From: Pelobates cultripes
Lineage: Eukaryota > Chordata > Amphibia > Anura > Pelobatidae
NCBI GenBank assembly: GCA_933207985.1
Contig: OW240912.1
Location: forward strand, 198,003,042-198,067,041
Length of the DNA stretch: 64,000 nucleotides
Reading direction: 5' to 3'
Of this stretch, positions 9,056 through 20,834 are shown in pieces (within the stretch, counting starts at the first letter, position 1; each line of letters starts with the position of its first letter). A model generated the notes under the pieces. That model was given only the letters and a program-made list of their open reading frames with translations, did not search any database and was not told where the DNA came from. The position numbers and the translations under genes are program-made.

Positions 9056-11228
9056 TTAAAGCAACACTGTCATGCCGAACTTACCTTTCTTCAATCTCTT
9101 CCTCTTCTCCCCCTCTCTCGGGATCTGTTCTTCTTTTCTTCCTGTCGTCTTTAGTTTTCAAAGTAGGGGCTCTTTGCCTTATGGAGGTTTCCTCTGCTTG
9201 ACCAGCTTTGACCAGCGGAGGAGCAAAGTGTGCTTCATTTCCGCTGGTCAGAGCAATTTTCCCATGATCCTTAGCTTTCCTCCCTGTTCCCACGATGCTT
9301 CCTGTCAGTATTGCTGAACGTCGTGTCACTTAGACAGAACGCCGACAAAACTGACGAATTGCATCATAACAGAATGAGAACAGTTTCTCCATTCGTGTTA
9401 GGATGCAATTCGGGACTTTGTTCGGATCGCATTTTCATTCAAATTAATGAAACTCCGATCCTATTCGTGCTGTGGCTGCATCTTGCAGCCGCTTAGTAGA
9501 TAACTCCCTAATTCCCATGGTATCAGGGAGTTATCTACTAAAATGCTGAAAGACCTAAATTAGTCTTTCAGCCAACTTTACTAATACTAAGTAAAGATTA
9601 CTTAGTATTAGTAAATTCTGCCCCTATNNNNNNNNNNNNNNNNNNNNNNNNNNNNNNNNNNNNNNNNNNNNNNNNNNNNNNNNNNNNNNNNNNNNNNNNN
9701 NNNNNNNNNNNNNNNNNNNNNNNNNNNTCGCTATACCGCGAGTAGGGGCATGTCTATTAAACAGTGAGCAGCCTGTGGCTGCTCACTGTTATAAAAAAAA
9801 AGACCTACTAACCGCCCCTCCCTCCCCTCCCCCCCAAGGCGAGAGGGTGCCCCCTAAATAACAATTAGGGGGGGACCTATTGTCCTCCCCCCCGGCCCCC
9901 ACCCATGGGCGACGGGTGGGGGCCCTAAAAACAATAAGGGGGGACCTACTGTCCTACCCCCCGGCCCCCATCCCTGAGCAGTGGGTGGTGGCCCTAAAAA
10001 AACAATAAGGGGGGGACCTACTGTCCCCCCTCAGGGGTGGGGGCCCTAAATAGAAATTCACCCCCCCCCCAATCAAGGTGACTAGGGGTCCCAAGACCCT
10101 AGTCACCCCCCCCCCACCCAAATAAAACTATCCCCTACCTACCCCCCTCACCCTAAAAATAGTGAGGGGGGAATAAAATAACTAAAATGACACAGAGCAC
10201 TGTGATTGGATGGATTCTTTGGAATTTTCCCACGCTGTGTAAAATGACAAAGAGCACTCTGATTGGCTTAAACCAACCAATCAGAGTATTCTTAGCCTAA
10301 TTGCAGGGCGGGGCAAGGCTTTATAAGCCTTGCCCCGCCCTGCAGAACTCAGTCTGCGCGGAGCCCTCCATGGGTGAAGATGGATTAATTTTTTTAGCGT
10401 CGGGTTTTTTTCTTTTTCGGCTGGATTTTTTTTTTGCGCTCGGGTTTTTTATTTTATTTTAAGTTCGATGGGTATGATGGCTTTTTATTTGGCCTTTTTT
10501 GGAGCTGAAAAATGAAGATTTTAGAAAAAAGAAGACGTCAAATGGTAAGTTGAATTTTTGTTTACAGGTTAGTTATTTTATTCCCCACTCACTATTTTTA
10601 GGGTGAGGGGGGTATGAAGGGGATAGTTTTATTTGGGTGGGGGGGGAGGTGACTAGGGGCTTGGGACCCCTAGTCACCTTGATTGGGTGGGGGTGAATTT
10701 TTATTTAGGGCCCCCACCTGCCGCTCAGGGGTGGGGGCTGAGGGGGGACAGTAGGTTTCCCCTTATTGTTTTTTAGGGCCCCCACCCACCGTTCAGGGGT
10801 GGGGGCCGGGGGGGGAGGACAGTAGCCCCCCCCCCTTATTGTTATTTAGTAGGTTTTTTTTTAAAACAGTGAGGAGCCACAGGCTGCTCACTGTTTAGTG
10901 GACATGCCCCTACTCGCGATATAGCGAGCAGGGGCATTGGGGAGATTTTAATCTCCCTTATGCTATTATGGGGGTCATATTGAAGTGGGTGGAGCACTGC
11001 TCCCTGACGATTTTATCTTTACATATTACAAGGAGGGAGCTGCGTGCCGGTAGCTTCATCCTTGTAATAAACTGAATGTACAAACGAACACTGATATTCA
11101 GTGTTTGTTTGTTCGTCTGACATTTCTAGGGGCATTTGGGGGTGACTAGGGGGTCAATTAGAGATAGTGAAGGCGGGAGGGGGGGTTAAAAAAAAAAACG
11201 GGATTCAGCCATGACAGTGCCGCTTTAA
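9056..11228. mobile_element. 2.2 kb TTAA-flanked foldback element with GC-rich repeats
   Basis: The ends are inverted: TTAAAGCAACACTGTCATG at the left and CATGACAGTGCCGCTTTAA at the right, both including TTAA. Inside are several perfect or near-perfect hairpins: GGGAGTTATCTACTA (9490-9540), TAATACTAAGTAAAG (9580-9610) and AACAGTGAGCAGCC (9758-9790). The last is repeated inverted at 10865-10895. Two arms of GGGCCCCCACCC-type units of about 70 bp (9830-10110 and 10620-10850) face each other. A 100-N gap (9628-9727) sits in the left arm. No transposase is seen. A non-autonomous piggyBac- or Kolobok-like element is the best guess. Confidence 0.75.
9628..9727. other. Assembly gap, 100 N
   Basis: Exactly 100 undetermined bases, a typical placeholder for a gap of unknown size. 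It falls inside the foldback element, where inverted repeats would hinder assembly. Confidence 1.
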
Positions 11229-11890
11229 TCCCTATGTATTTTTAAACAAATGGAGGGTTTTTTAGTTACCTCCAATGGCCATGAGAGGATAAGCCTACCT
11301 GCCAACGTCAAGGCAGACCCCCCCAGGTGGGTCCTAACTCTAACCATTCACCTTGCTTCCTTGATACATACACCTGTTAGAATTGTTGTGTCTGTCTTTT
11401 GGATTGACAGAGCAGTATGTTGTCATTCAGGATATAGGTTTAGGAATTTAGTCGCCAAATAGTAAATGATGAAGTTCAGACGTCAGAATTGCAAAGCTAG
11501 GCCATTCTTAGTGAGCTACAGAAAAAAAGTTGTTTACATTTTTCTGACGGCAGTACTAAATTGCTTGTGTACAATGTTTTTATTTAAATGTAAAAAGTGG
11601 GTTCAAAAGGTAGTTTAACTAGCTAAATTTTTCTTGACTCCACTTTGTTGATTATTGATGACTAACAGATAGATATTGTTGCAGTTAAAATACCTTTTTA
11701 TCACTAATCCAATAATGATGGCATGGTCAGGAGGTAACAGTAACTTTAAATGTTGTCATGTTTTTTAAAATTTTTATTTAGGTATGCCATCATTGGGGAG
11801 GAAGCACAAACATATTCTTATTTTCTGCATTGCTTTGCCTTCATCAAGTCTGCACAGTACCAACAATGACCAGCGGGTGGCATAGTATTA
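11229..11890. other. No recognisable feature
   Basis: AT-rich sequence between two transposons. I see no gene or repeat that I can name. Confidence 0.55.
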
Positions 11891-11894
11891 GTAA

Positions 11895-12194
11895 GGAAAA
11901 TGTATCCATATTTACCATAATTTTCTTTCCTTTGCTATTTTCATGGCAGCATTTAACTAATGGGTTAGCCAATAGGACAGGAAATTCAATTAAACCTAAA
12001 GTATAATAAGCTCCCCATGATCTATAGCTCCCCAGTACATATTGCTCCCCAGTAAGTATAATAAGCTCTTCAGAATCTATAGCTCCCCAGTAAGTAACAA
12101 GACAATTTAAATAATGAAAGGGATAGGAAATCCAAATGCTTCAATAAATAGTAGCCAGGAAAAGAAAATTATGGTAAGTATGGATACATTTTCC
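11895..12194. repeat. Inverted repeat pair of about 38 bp
   Basis: GGAAAATGTATCCATA plus TACCATAATTTTCTTT at 11895-11934 is answered by its inverse at 12158-12194, with few mismatches. Copies of CATGGCAGCATTTAACTA and CTGGCAGCATTCAACTAG lie just beyond. This may be the terminal region of the minus-strand retroelement that follows. Confidence 0.65.
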
Positions 12195-12277
12195 TTATTC
12201 CTGGCAGCATTCAACTAGTGGGGAATCCCCAAGCAGTAAATAATCACAGGGAGAGGAGTATATGTCAAACAACGTTA

Positions 12278-13210
12278 TTAAATACGAGAAGTGCAATAAT
12301 TCAAAATAGAAAGACCAGACTGAGAATCAGAGACCGAAGAAACATCCACTCTGTAATGATGGACAAAGGTCTTTAGAGAGGACCAATTAGTTGCTTTACA
12401 AATGCTCTCTGCCAGACTCCGCAGTCCTGGAAGTGGAAATACATCTGATAGAGTGTGTATGGATTTAGGAACTGGAACACCTTGGGTTTTGTAGGCTCTA
12501 GAGATAGCCATGAATGTCTAGCAACAAAGAGTGGAAACATAAGCAGCTTCTCCTTTACGAGAACCTCCTGATATAAGAAAGTGCTGTTTGGACTAACTCC
12601 ATAAAGCAGATCTCTGAATGTAAATAGAGAAACACCTCTTAAGGTCAAGATTATGACACCTTTCTCCTTCGGGTGAGAGTGGATTCTTAAAGTATACCGG
12701 AAACAATGTCCTGATTCAAGTGATAAGCAGAAACTTAGCAGAATAACTCTCTCGTGATAGAATGAAGCATAAGGTTCTTCTACCAATAGTGCCTAAATGT
12801 CTGCCATTCATCTAGCCGAAACTATAGCCAGGAGCTCATGTGAAAGGGCCATGAGAGAAATTTATTCCAAAGGTTCAAACAGAGATTTAGTCAATGCATG
12901 TAAAACCAGAGGTAAATCCCAGGGAGCTGTAAATATGCATGATGAAGGTCTAAGTCTGATAATTGCCTTGAAAAAAATGTACCAGCATAGGTTGTTCTGG
13001 CTATCACACACCTGAAAGGGCTGAGCTAGCTGAACAATGAACTTTGATAGTATTCATACTAAGTCCTCTATCCAAAGCAGCTTGCAAAAAGTCCAAAACC
13101 TGTGAGATAGAAGGGGATTGTACCTCCAATTTTAACCATTTATCAAGATTTCCCAAATCTAAAAGTATAAGTATTGGAATGAAAACAATTTGTGGAACAC
13201 ATTAAAGTTA
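12278..13210 (-). pseudogene. Tyrosine-recombinase retroelement (DIRS/Ngaro-like), C-terminal part
   Basis: Reading right to left, broken frames give VLDFLQAALDRGLSMNTIK (near 13090), PWDLPLVLHALTKSLFEPLE (near 12900) and LLAIVSAR (near 12820). They continue with NPHSPEGERCHNLDLKRC (near 12650) and finally SICKATNWSSLKTFVHHYR (near 12360). This order is that of the N-terminal SAM-like domain and catalytic domain of retroelement tyrosine recombinases, ending in the usual ICxAxxWSSxxTFxxHY block. Several stops and frameshifts make it a fossil. The duplicated block starts inside this gene at 12919. The subfamily is inferred. Confidence 0.7.
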
Positions 13211-13725
13211 AAACCATCGGTTACAGTAAACCCTGTGCCATCAACACTTGCCTCTCAAGAGCCGTGTCTGTAGTCTGAGCTTGTGAGGTCTGGATGTAGA
13301 AATGGACCCTGGGATCTGCTGTTGCTGATTTATCATTCATTTCCTTAGGAGGAGAAACCATGGACATCATGGCCAGAAAGTAGTAATAGCTGTCACCTTG
13401 CATGATTCCCTGGATATTTTTCACATGACTGTGTGAACAAGAGGAATTATAAGGAAAATGCATGCCAGATGGAACGGCCATCTCACTGAAAGAGCATCCT
13501 GGGCTAGGGTTCTGGAATGATAGCTCCTGGACATAAAGTCCATTACTTGTGATTTCTGAATCTTTAGAGTTGTTTTGACCAGGGAAATAAGCTCTTCAAA
13601 ACTTTAGAATACAAAGAGCACATATTCTGAGGTATATCATCTTCGCTAGAAGGTGTAGGTTCCAAATCCAAGGATCTAGATTAATGTCGAATGTCTTCCT
13701 CTGAAAGATCAGGATTCTTCTATAC
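13211..13725 (-). other. Probable upstream part of the tyrosine-recombinase element
   Basis: Contains a minus-strand frame at 13481-13221 of 86 codons without known motifs, followed by AT-rich sequence up to the hAT terminus at 13726. It lies directly upstream of the recombinase on the same strand, so it may belong to that retroelement. I cannot assign a function. Confidence 0.3.
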
Positions 13726-15770
13726 CAGTGGTGCCCAACCTTTTTTGAACCAAGATCTAGTTTTAAAGTAGCCAGCCCGTGGAGATCTACCAGTTCACAT
13801 AGGAAGCCATGTACATTGCCTCTCAGTGCATTTAACATGCACACAATAAACAGAAAACCCATTCAGATATCATAAAAAGTAGTTTGTGAGTTGCAGAGCT
13901 GTGGCAATAAATGTATTTCCCTACCTCAGTGGGACTTCTGGCATTGGGAGGAGGCAGCTGGTTTCTCATTGTCAGGGCAGTAGGAGCTGGTCGAGAGCCT
14001 TAGGCATGCCACAAGGTGAATGTCTGTCATTGTGGACCTGTTCTTCGACTTGATGATTTTGATGTGAGAGAAAGCAGTCTCACACAAATAAATTGATCCA
14101 AAAAGTGCAGTCAAATTCAATGCACTTCTTCTGGGGTTGGGATATTTTTTGTTCCAGCAGCAGTTTCCAGAAGTCTGCTTTCTTGTCGGGTGTTGCCCTG
14201 GATTTGATCTCAATATCATTTTGCAGTGTGAGAATCTCACTCTCAACAACAGAGCTATCCAGTTCAAACAGTGCTGCTACTTTGGAAGCCTTGTAATCCA
14301 CATCGATAAACTCCCCAAACGGAAAACACAGGTGACTGGCAACAGGCTCAATGGATGTAACAACAACAAAACTAGTAAAGATATATTGGCGCCACAGAAA
14401 CAACAACCAGTGCAGCACAATTTCACCCAAGTGTTATGTCACAAAAAACACTTATACATACAAAATCTCTAAGTATAGGATAAGATGATAGCGCACAAAT
14501 GATTATTGCAAGTCACAGCAATACGGATAGATATGGAGAAATCTATTAAAAGAAACATAAAAATGACATAGCATAGACTGTATAACGTGGTATCAGCAAA
14601 AAAAATATATAGGAAACTCACGAATTAAAGAGCCCTCAAGGTTGGCTCTGGACTCTGTTGGTATTTTCAACACTCTCAGGTTGATGAAGTGTATCTGATT
14701 TCCTTTGTGTTTTCCTTCAGGATACAGGATCAGAATTATAAGACCAGGAACCAAAATAAATATAAAATACACTTTATTGTAAACACAACAAACAGAAAAG
14801 TGATAAAATAATTAAATTTTATGTTTTATCACTTCTCAACCTCCCCAAAAATGTACCTCTGCTGAGCCATCTTACATCTGTGTGAAGCAGCAGGTCTGTG
14901 TGTTTTGCATCTGTCTCCTTCAAGTGAGCCTTGCATAACCTTCTCTGTAGACTCCTGGCCCGAACAGAGCACACTATTTTCATAGCAACATCCATGACTT
15001 CTTTCATATTTAAAATCTTCCCACACAATACTTGCTGATGAATAATACAATGATAATTAAGGATGTCCGGGAAATATTCACTTTGTTTGCACAATGCAAT
15101 GAACCCACTAGTGTGGCCTACCATTGCTGGAGCACCATCAGTTGTGATGGAGATGAGCTTGAAAAGAGGCAGTGGGCTCTTGTTCACAAACTCCATGAAA
15201 GCATTGAAAACCTCTTTGCCTCTTGTGTGTCCTTTCAGTGGCAAAACTGTGAGTAGCTCTTCTTTGGCACTCATGTCGTCAAAAACCATTCTGATTAAAA
15301 CACATCCACCATATCAGTCGACTCGTCGAACTGGAGGGAAAAACACTCACATGCGTCAATGTCCTTCTTCAATTGCTCCTCCACATTCTCTGCCATCACC
15401 TCACATCGCTGTGTAACAGAATTCCGGTATAATTGCATGTCCTTAATAGCGGCAACAATCTCTGTTTATTCTTAAAATCACCAAAGAGTGCATTTGCAGC
15501 CTCAACAAACACTTCTTTCACAACTTCGCCGTCCTTTTTATGTTTAGCAAGAACATGACTGACTCGATATGATGCGATGGTTGCCACCTTACCCTTGGTG
15601 TTGGGCCTCGTAAAAATGGATTCCCGTGCTTCAAGCTGACTCTTCAATTCCAGCACTTTATAAATGCATAGAGCAGTTTTAGCAGGGATATCTGTCTCAT
15701 AGTTTTTGTGCACTGTTCTGAAATGCTGCTCCAGATTGTCCTTTTTCGATATGGCCACGCTGAGATTGCA
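13726..15770 (-). pseudogene. hAT transposase (GTF2IRD2/ZBED5-like), copy 1, interrupted
   Basis: The minus-strand gene enters with LEQHFRTVHKNY (15758-15396, zinc-finger remnant and N-terminal domain). It passes SLQFDESTDMVDV (about 15340-15300, first catalytic Asp) and continues at 15289-14819 with ITTDGAPAMVG (second Asp), NYHCIIHQQVLCGKIL and HTDVRWLSRG. The C-terminal dimerisation part follows at 14350-13926: FIDVDYKASKVAALFEL, ALNLTALFGSIYLCETAFS. Its downstream end has the hAT terminus CAGTGGTGCCCAACC at 13726. Two frameshifts and a foreign segment of about 400 bp (near 14420-14815) replacing part of the catalytic region make it inactive. I did not find the other terminus. Confidence 0.9.
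14420..14815. mobile_element. Unidentified insertion within the hAT transposase
   Basis: AT-rich, non-coding segment that separates the HTDVRWLSRG block from the C-terminal dimerisation block. It begins near AAGTGTTATGTCAC and ends near AAAAGTGATAAAATAATT. Its own termini are not clear. It is present in both large copies, so it predates them. Confidence 0.5.
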
Positions 15771-16369
15771 AATGAGTCAAATGGACTTTGAATTTGAGTA
15801 AACAAAAAATAATCCTTCTCCCACTCTGAATGAAAATGTTAAGTTTTTTAAAAAATTTTTTTTGATTCTGCGATTTTTATGGGTTGCTAGCGAACGTTAA
15901 TGGTGACGAGTCCTACACCAATTAACCTGTGACCTGGCACACACTGCACTTTCAACATCAGTATGCGCGTGTGGTACGTACGGCATGTGCGTGCAGCGCA
16001 CTAACTACCGTTCAGAATAAATAGATGTAGATGCTTTTAACTCAAAGATATTCCCATATTCTGTGTAATACTGTAGTGTCATCCTTGACAAAACACCCCA
16101 TTGTGATACTGCAAAACACATTATTTTCACCAAAGCAAAGTGGTAATATCAGGCAAGGATAGTATGATCATCCAATGTGCATTATTATAAAATTCAGACA
16201 GCATCACAGTGCAGTGCAATAACCTAAGCATTAAGAATCACTGTGAGATATGGGATTTGATATTCAGAGCAGAGACTATCACAGAACAAAGACATTTTAA
16301 TGTCTAGTTGAGGGCGTGTAAAACGTCAGTGTAATTAGCACTAATACCCACAGCAAAAACACTCTGCTT

Positions 16370-17041
16370 GAGGCGAACTGCAAAAACAAAACAGAAGTGC
16401 CTAGGACAAACACCCCCCCCCACCCCCACCCCACCCCATAGAACGTAAGGCAAAACTAGCAACATCAGACGAAGATGCCCTCACAACACAAGGGGACAAA
16501 AGCAGAGATACCATATGCCCACAACGCACCAAGTACGGGCCAGCAGCCATAAAATAAGCGCAATAACAACACCCCATAACACCAAGCCTATCACGACCAA
16601 GGGTCGTCATCCACCAACGCCAAACAGACACCAAGCTACTACTGAAGGGACGAGATGACCGTCCATAAATAACACATAACCTAGACAACAACCCACAACC
16701 TACTTGACTAGATACGAGAGACCCAGAGCCACCCTTTAACTTCTCGGGACACCACCCAACAAGGTGCCTCCCGTATCAGGACCACACGACCACACAACGA
16801 CGAAGATAGATAACCATATGACAAAGACCATTGACAGATAACGGATATATGAAAAACATAAATGATCAAGAAGACGGGCATATCAAGAAATGAATGTACC
16901 TTTAACCAAATAATTATCTTCTTTCTGTATCCATACAATTTCATTGTACCTCATGCAACCCGGCTTTTGCACAAGCCTAAGTATTGTTTCCCAGCTGTAT
17001 AATATGTCAATGCTAAAAATAAAGAATTATAAAAAAAAAAA
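16370..17041 (+). mobile_element. 5'-truncated L1, copy 1, with 15-bp target duplication
   Basis: The sequence aaaaacactctgctt occurs at 16355-16369 and again at 17042-17056. Between them is a 672-bp piece ending in AATAAAGAATTATAAAAA and an A-run, as expected for target-primed reverse transcription on the plus strand. It begins in a C-run and contains only 3' untranslated sequence. The same insertion with the same duplication is in copy 2. Confidence 0.9.
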
Positions 17042-17056
17042 AAAAACACTCTGCTT

Positions 17057-17255
17057 TTTAAAGTGAATTAATGTACAAATAGCAGTGAGTGCTAAAGCAA
17101 CTCTTGTCACTTCAGATGTTGTAGACTACAAATGCTCTTACACCCGTAATGCAGGTAATACATCAAGGGAGATGTAGTCCACAACACCTGGAGTGCCAAA
17201 GGCTGCTTACCTGTGTAGTGTAACAAGGGACCTTCCATACACAATAACTAATTAT
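17057..17255. other. Anonymous MITE-like sequence
   Basis: Contains GTAGACTACAAATGC and an inverted GATGTAGTCCACAACACC, suggestive of a small repeat with inverted ends. The family is not recognised. Confidence 0.4.
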
Positions 17256-17383
17256 GACCAGGAATGTGTGTACCGTGAGGCAAACAAGGCATTTGCCTTG
17301 GGTGGCTGTGTCCAGGGGGCGGCAAAAAATACCCAGGCAAATACCCTGTTGGCCACCCGGCTGGCGACCTTTGGGCTCCCAGT

Positions 17384-17605
17384 CCAGTGGGGCTGCTGGG
17401 CAGGAGGGCGGCCGGATGTGCAGGTGGGCGGGCGGCGAGGGAGCACTTTCCCCTGAGCTTTCTGCTGAGCTCCGTCGCGCGACCCACAATAATGCCAGGA
17501 GCCGGAATATGACGGGGAGCTGAGCAGAGAGCTCAGGGGAAAGTGCTCCCTCGCCGCCCGCCCACCTGCACGTCCGGCCGCCTTCCTGCCCAGCAGCCCC
17601 ACTGG
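17384..17605. repeat. GC-rich hairpin of about 220 bp, copy 1
   Basis: The outer arms CCAGTGGGGCTGCTGGGCAG and its inverse at 17587-17605 pair. The inner arms around GCGAGGGAGCACTTTCCCCT also pair with their inverse near 17535-17560. The centre lies near CGGAATATGACGGGG. A looser relative occurs near 51610-51720. Confidence 0.85.
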
Positions 17606-17677
17606 ACCCCAGGTGAGAAATCCACCCAGCTATCCCAAACGTAGAGAGGCTGGGTGGATTTAAATTTAAAAAAATTG

Positions 17678-17960
17678 TGTGTGTATGTGTTAGTGAATGT
17701 GAGTGAGTGTGTGTGTCAGTGAATGTGAGTGAGTGTGTGTGTTTCAGTGAGTGTGTGTGTGTGTGTTTCAGTGAATGTGAGTGAGTGTGTGTGTCTGTCA
17801 GAGAATGTGTGTGTGTGTGTGTGTCAGTCAGTGCGTCCGTCTGTCAGTCAGTGTGTATGTGTCAGTGAGTGTGTGTCCGAGTAAGTGTATGTCTGTCTAT
17901 CAGTTTATCAAATCAGTGAGTGTGTGTATGTCGTTGTTTGTCAGTGTATATGAGGGTGTG
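17678..17960. repeat. GT-rich minisatellite, copy 1
   Basis: Units such as GTGAATGTGAGTGAGTGTGT with variable length. No gene is visible. Confidence 0.85.
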
Positions 17961-18833
17961 CTTCCGTCAGTCAAAGTGCGGCCTTGACAGGAAGGGGTGG
18001 GTAAAATTTAACTTGGGGGGGGGGGCGGGGAGGTGCCCGAGCACTATTATTGATCTTATGCTAATCAGTAGCTCTTTGCCATACCCGCTCCTTCACGGCT
18101 CTGACTTTCAATGTTGTCAGAGCGCAGGCTGAGAATCTCTGAGCCTGTGCTCTGACTCACTAACTGAGCGTCGGAACCATGAGGGAGAGGATATGATCTG
18201 ACTGCACCTACTGCTGGTGCGCACCAGTGGACCACTAGCGAATCGTTTAAATTGAATATGCTGGTGTCCCCAACTTGTGAGCTGTGTTGGCCGCCGGGCG
18301 CCTCTGTTGTCATGGCACCCTGCGTGACTGCACGGTGTGCACACCCCAACGGCTGGCCCTGCTGATACACACTGATGTTACTACTTAGAAATCCCTCAAT
18401 ATTAATACAGACATCAGAGTAAACACCAATAAACTGTGGAAACAGAGCTGATCCCCCCAAAGATTTGCTTAGAGGATTTGTTGTAAGATTAAATCATGCC
18501 TCCTCCTCTCTCTCTCCCATGTGCTGCTCTGTAGGCTGGGAGGAAGTGAAGAGTAATCACATTCTCCCAGCACAGCGCCACCTGTGGCTGCATGGGGAAC
18601 AGCTGTTTAATGTAATGCTTGCAGGACGTCCAGCTGCCGCAGAACCTCTTTGTTCCCGTCTCTGCAAATGGCTCTAGGCACTGCTTGCTGTGAGTGTGAG
18701 CCACTGTAAATTAGGGGCAGAGGGCACTTGCACTGCGGTAAAGACAGGTCTGGGCAGGAGGAGAGTGCAGTGCAATCAGTGCACTCCCCTCCTGTGGGTC
18801 ACCAGTAGACTAGTGCACCTGCCCAGGATCAGA

Positions 18834-19050
18834 GCCAGTGCAAGGATTTTTGCCGCCCTAAGCAAAATAAAAATTTGCCGCCCCCCATGTGACATCACAA
18901 TGCCCCACCTATATAATCTGCCATATGAACTAATGCCAATGCTGCACACAGTGTGTGTTTACATTAAAAAGCCTGCAGGGACCGGCTATAGACACCAGAA
19001 CCACTCCATGAAGCTGAAGTGGTTCTGTGGACTATAGTGTACCTTTAATG
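18834..19050. mobile_element. hAT-like left end followed by a MITE right end
   Basis: CAGTGCAAGGATTTTTGCCG (18837 onward) is a common frog hAT terminus. Downstream, CAGAACCACTCCATGAAGC and ACTATAGTGTACCTTTAA (to about 19049) form the right end of a TTAA-type MITE. Partner ends were not found. Confidence 0.55.
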
Positions 19051-19344
19051 TGAGGTAAATTATAGATTAGTGTCACTAATAATATACTAGATTGCCTACT
19101 TACAACCAGATGAGGATGATGATGGGCTGCAGTTTGGCTCCACTGGTCTGGTGTAGAACAGGATCTCTGAAGGCTGTTTGTAACTGTGGTCACAAAATTC
19201 AAAGTTCTAGTAGAATGGGAAGCAGCTCCATTTTTGGGGCCCCTTAAACAGCTCAAGGTCTGGGCCCCAGGGCCTGACGGTGAGTATGTCCATAAGGCCC
19301 ACCTAAAAGTCCACCTACATGTTCCACCCATGAGTTCGCTCCCA

Positions 19345-19840
19345 GGGAGTGGAGTGTGTAGGGGATGTGTTATGTGTTATTGTAGAGGATCTAATGTGTG
19401 TGCTTATGGTATGTAGTGTATAGGGATACCAGTTTGTGTAGGTGATGCAGTGTATTTGTTTGTAGTGGAAGCAGTGTGTGTTTGTGTATAAGCGATGTAT
19501 TCTGTGAATCTGTGTTTGTATGCATAAGGGATGCAAGGTGTGTGTCTGTAAGTGTGTGTATGGAGTGTGTGTATAAAATGCATTGTGTTTCTGTGTATAT
19601 GTAAGAGAAACAGTGTGTGTGTTTGCATGTGTGTGTGTGTGTTTGCATTTGTGTGTAAGGGTTTGCATTGTGTGTTTCTGTGTATGTGTGCAAAGGATGC
19701 ATTGTCTTTGTGTGTAATGGATGCATTGTGTGTTTATCTGTGTGTAAGGGAAGCATGTTGTGTTTCTGTGTGTGTAGGGATGCATTGTGTGTTTCTGTGT
19801 ATGTATAGGGATGCATTGTGTGTGTGCGCGCGTAGTGTGA
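19345..19840. repeat. GT-rich minisatellite, copy 1
   Basis: Degenerate units like GGGATGCATTGTGTGTTTCT, period about 30 bp. Frames across it are cysteine- and valine-rich artefacts. Confidence 0.85.
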
Positions 19841-19879
19841 AAGAGCTCCCTGTCCTGCCCCCTGTCCTATAGAGCTCTC

Positions 19880-20566
19880 CCCTGCCCCTTAGTGGTCTCT
19901 CCTCTCCACCCCCCTCCCCTAGCAGTCACTTCTCACACCCACCCAACCTCCCTGTGCTCTTCTCATCCCCCCCCCAAACCTCCAGTTTTCTTTTCTCCCC
20001 CCCCAAACCTCCGGTGTTCTTTTCACCCCCTCCCTCCCTGTGGTCTCCTCACTCCCCCCCCCATTCTCCTCACCTCCCCCATGTGTTCTACTCACTCCCC
20101 CCACCCTCCCTGTGTTCTTCTCACCTCCCCTTCTGTGTTCTACTCATCTCCCCTTCTCCCCCCCTCCTCCCTGTGTTCTTCTTACTGTCCCCCCTCCTCT
20201 CTGTGTTCTTCTTACCCCCGTGTTCTTCCTTAATTCCCCGTTCTTCTTAATCCCACCCGTTCTTCTTAATCCCCCGTGTTCTTCATAATCCCCCAAAGCC
20301 CCCTGCTCTTCTTAATCTCCCACCCCCTGCTCTTCCTTAATCACCCCACTGCTCTTCTTAATCTACCTCCCTGTTCTTAATCACCCCTCCTGTTCTCTTC
20401 TTAATCCCCCACCCCTCCCCTGTTCTTCTTAATTACCCCCGCTCTTCTTTAACCTCCCTGTTCTTCTCTTAATCACCCCCGTTCTTCTTAATCACCCCCC
20501 TGTTCTTCTTAATCTCCCACCCCTCCCTGTTCTTCTTAATCCCCCACCCTCACTGTTCTTCTTAGT
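19880..20566. repeat. Polypyrimidine tract, copy 1
   Basis: Nearly 690 bp of C and T with sparse purines, in units of CCCCCTGTTCTTCTTAATC type (period about 22-28 bp). In copy 2 (35046-35731) the middle differs in unit order and length although both flanks are almost identical. Confidence 0.9.
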
Positions 20567-20834
20567 TTACAGAGTAGTTCCAGTCATGCAACTTCATGAA
20601 TGAAACTACTTGAAAGTGTTGAACTGTATATCCCCTTTGACAAGATAATGGAAACATTTGGAGAACCAGATTTTACTGTAAAATCAGGTATAATAATGCA
20701 GTAAAAATGAAAGGTTACCAACAGTATGGAGTGTCCCTTCAGTATCCTAGTCACAAAATGTGAAAGTAGAATGTAAAGAAAATTAGTATGTACAATAACT
20801 ATAGTGAGATAGTACGGAAGAGGAACTGTCACTT

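Larger units (their letters stand above)
17258..18357. mobile_element. Non-autonomous hAT-like element with GC hairpin and GT minisatellite
   Basis: The left part reads GAGGCAAACAAGGCATTTGC, the right end GGCTGGCCCTG (18347-18357), the inverse of a CAGGGCCAGCC terminus. Inside are a hairpin at 17384-17605 and a GT minisatellite at 17678-17960. I could not confirm an 8-bp target duplication, so the left boundary is approximate. Copy 2 carries the same element. Confidence 0.55.

Noticed and set aside
14080..14430. Possible host gene related to GTF2IRD2 or ZBED
   Set aside because: The resemblance is to the hAT transposase from which those genes derive. A hAT terminus, frameshifts and an insertion mark it as a transposon fossil.
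17163..17602. Overlapping frames of 79-116 codons on both strands
   Set aside because: They all run through a GC-rich hairpin, where few stop codons are expected. No shared motif with known proteins.
19315..19872. His/Thr-rich minus and Cys/Val-rich plus frames
   Set aside because: GT/CA minisatellite translations. The same false frames recur at 34481-35038.
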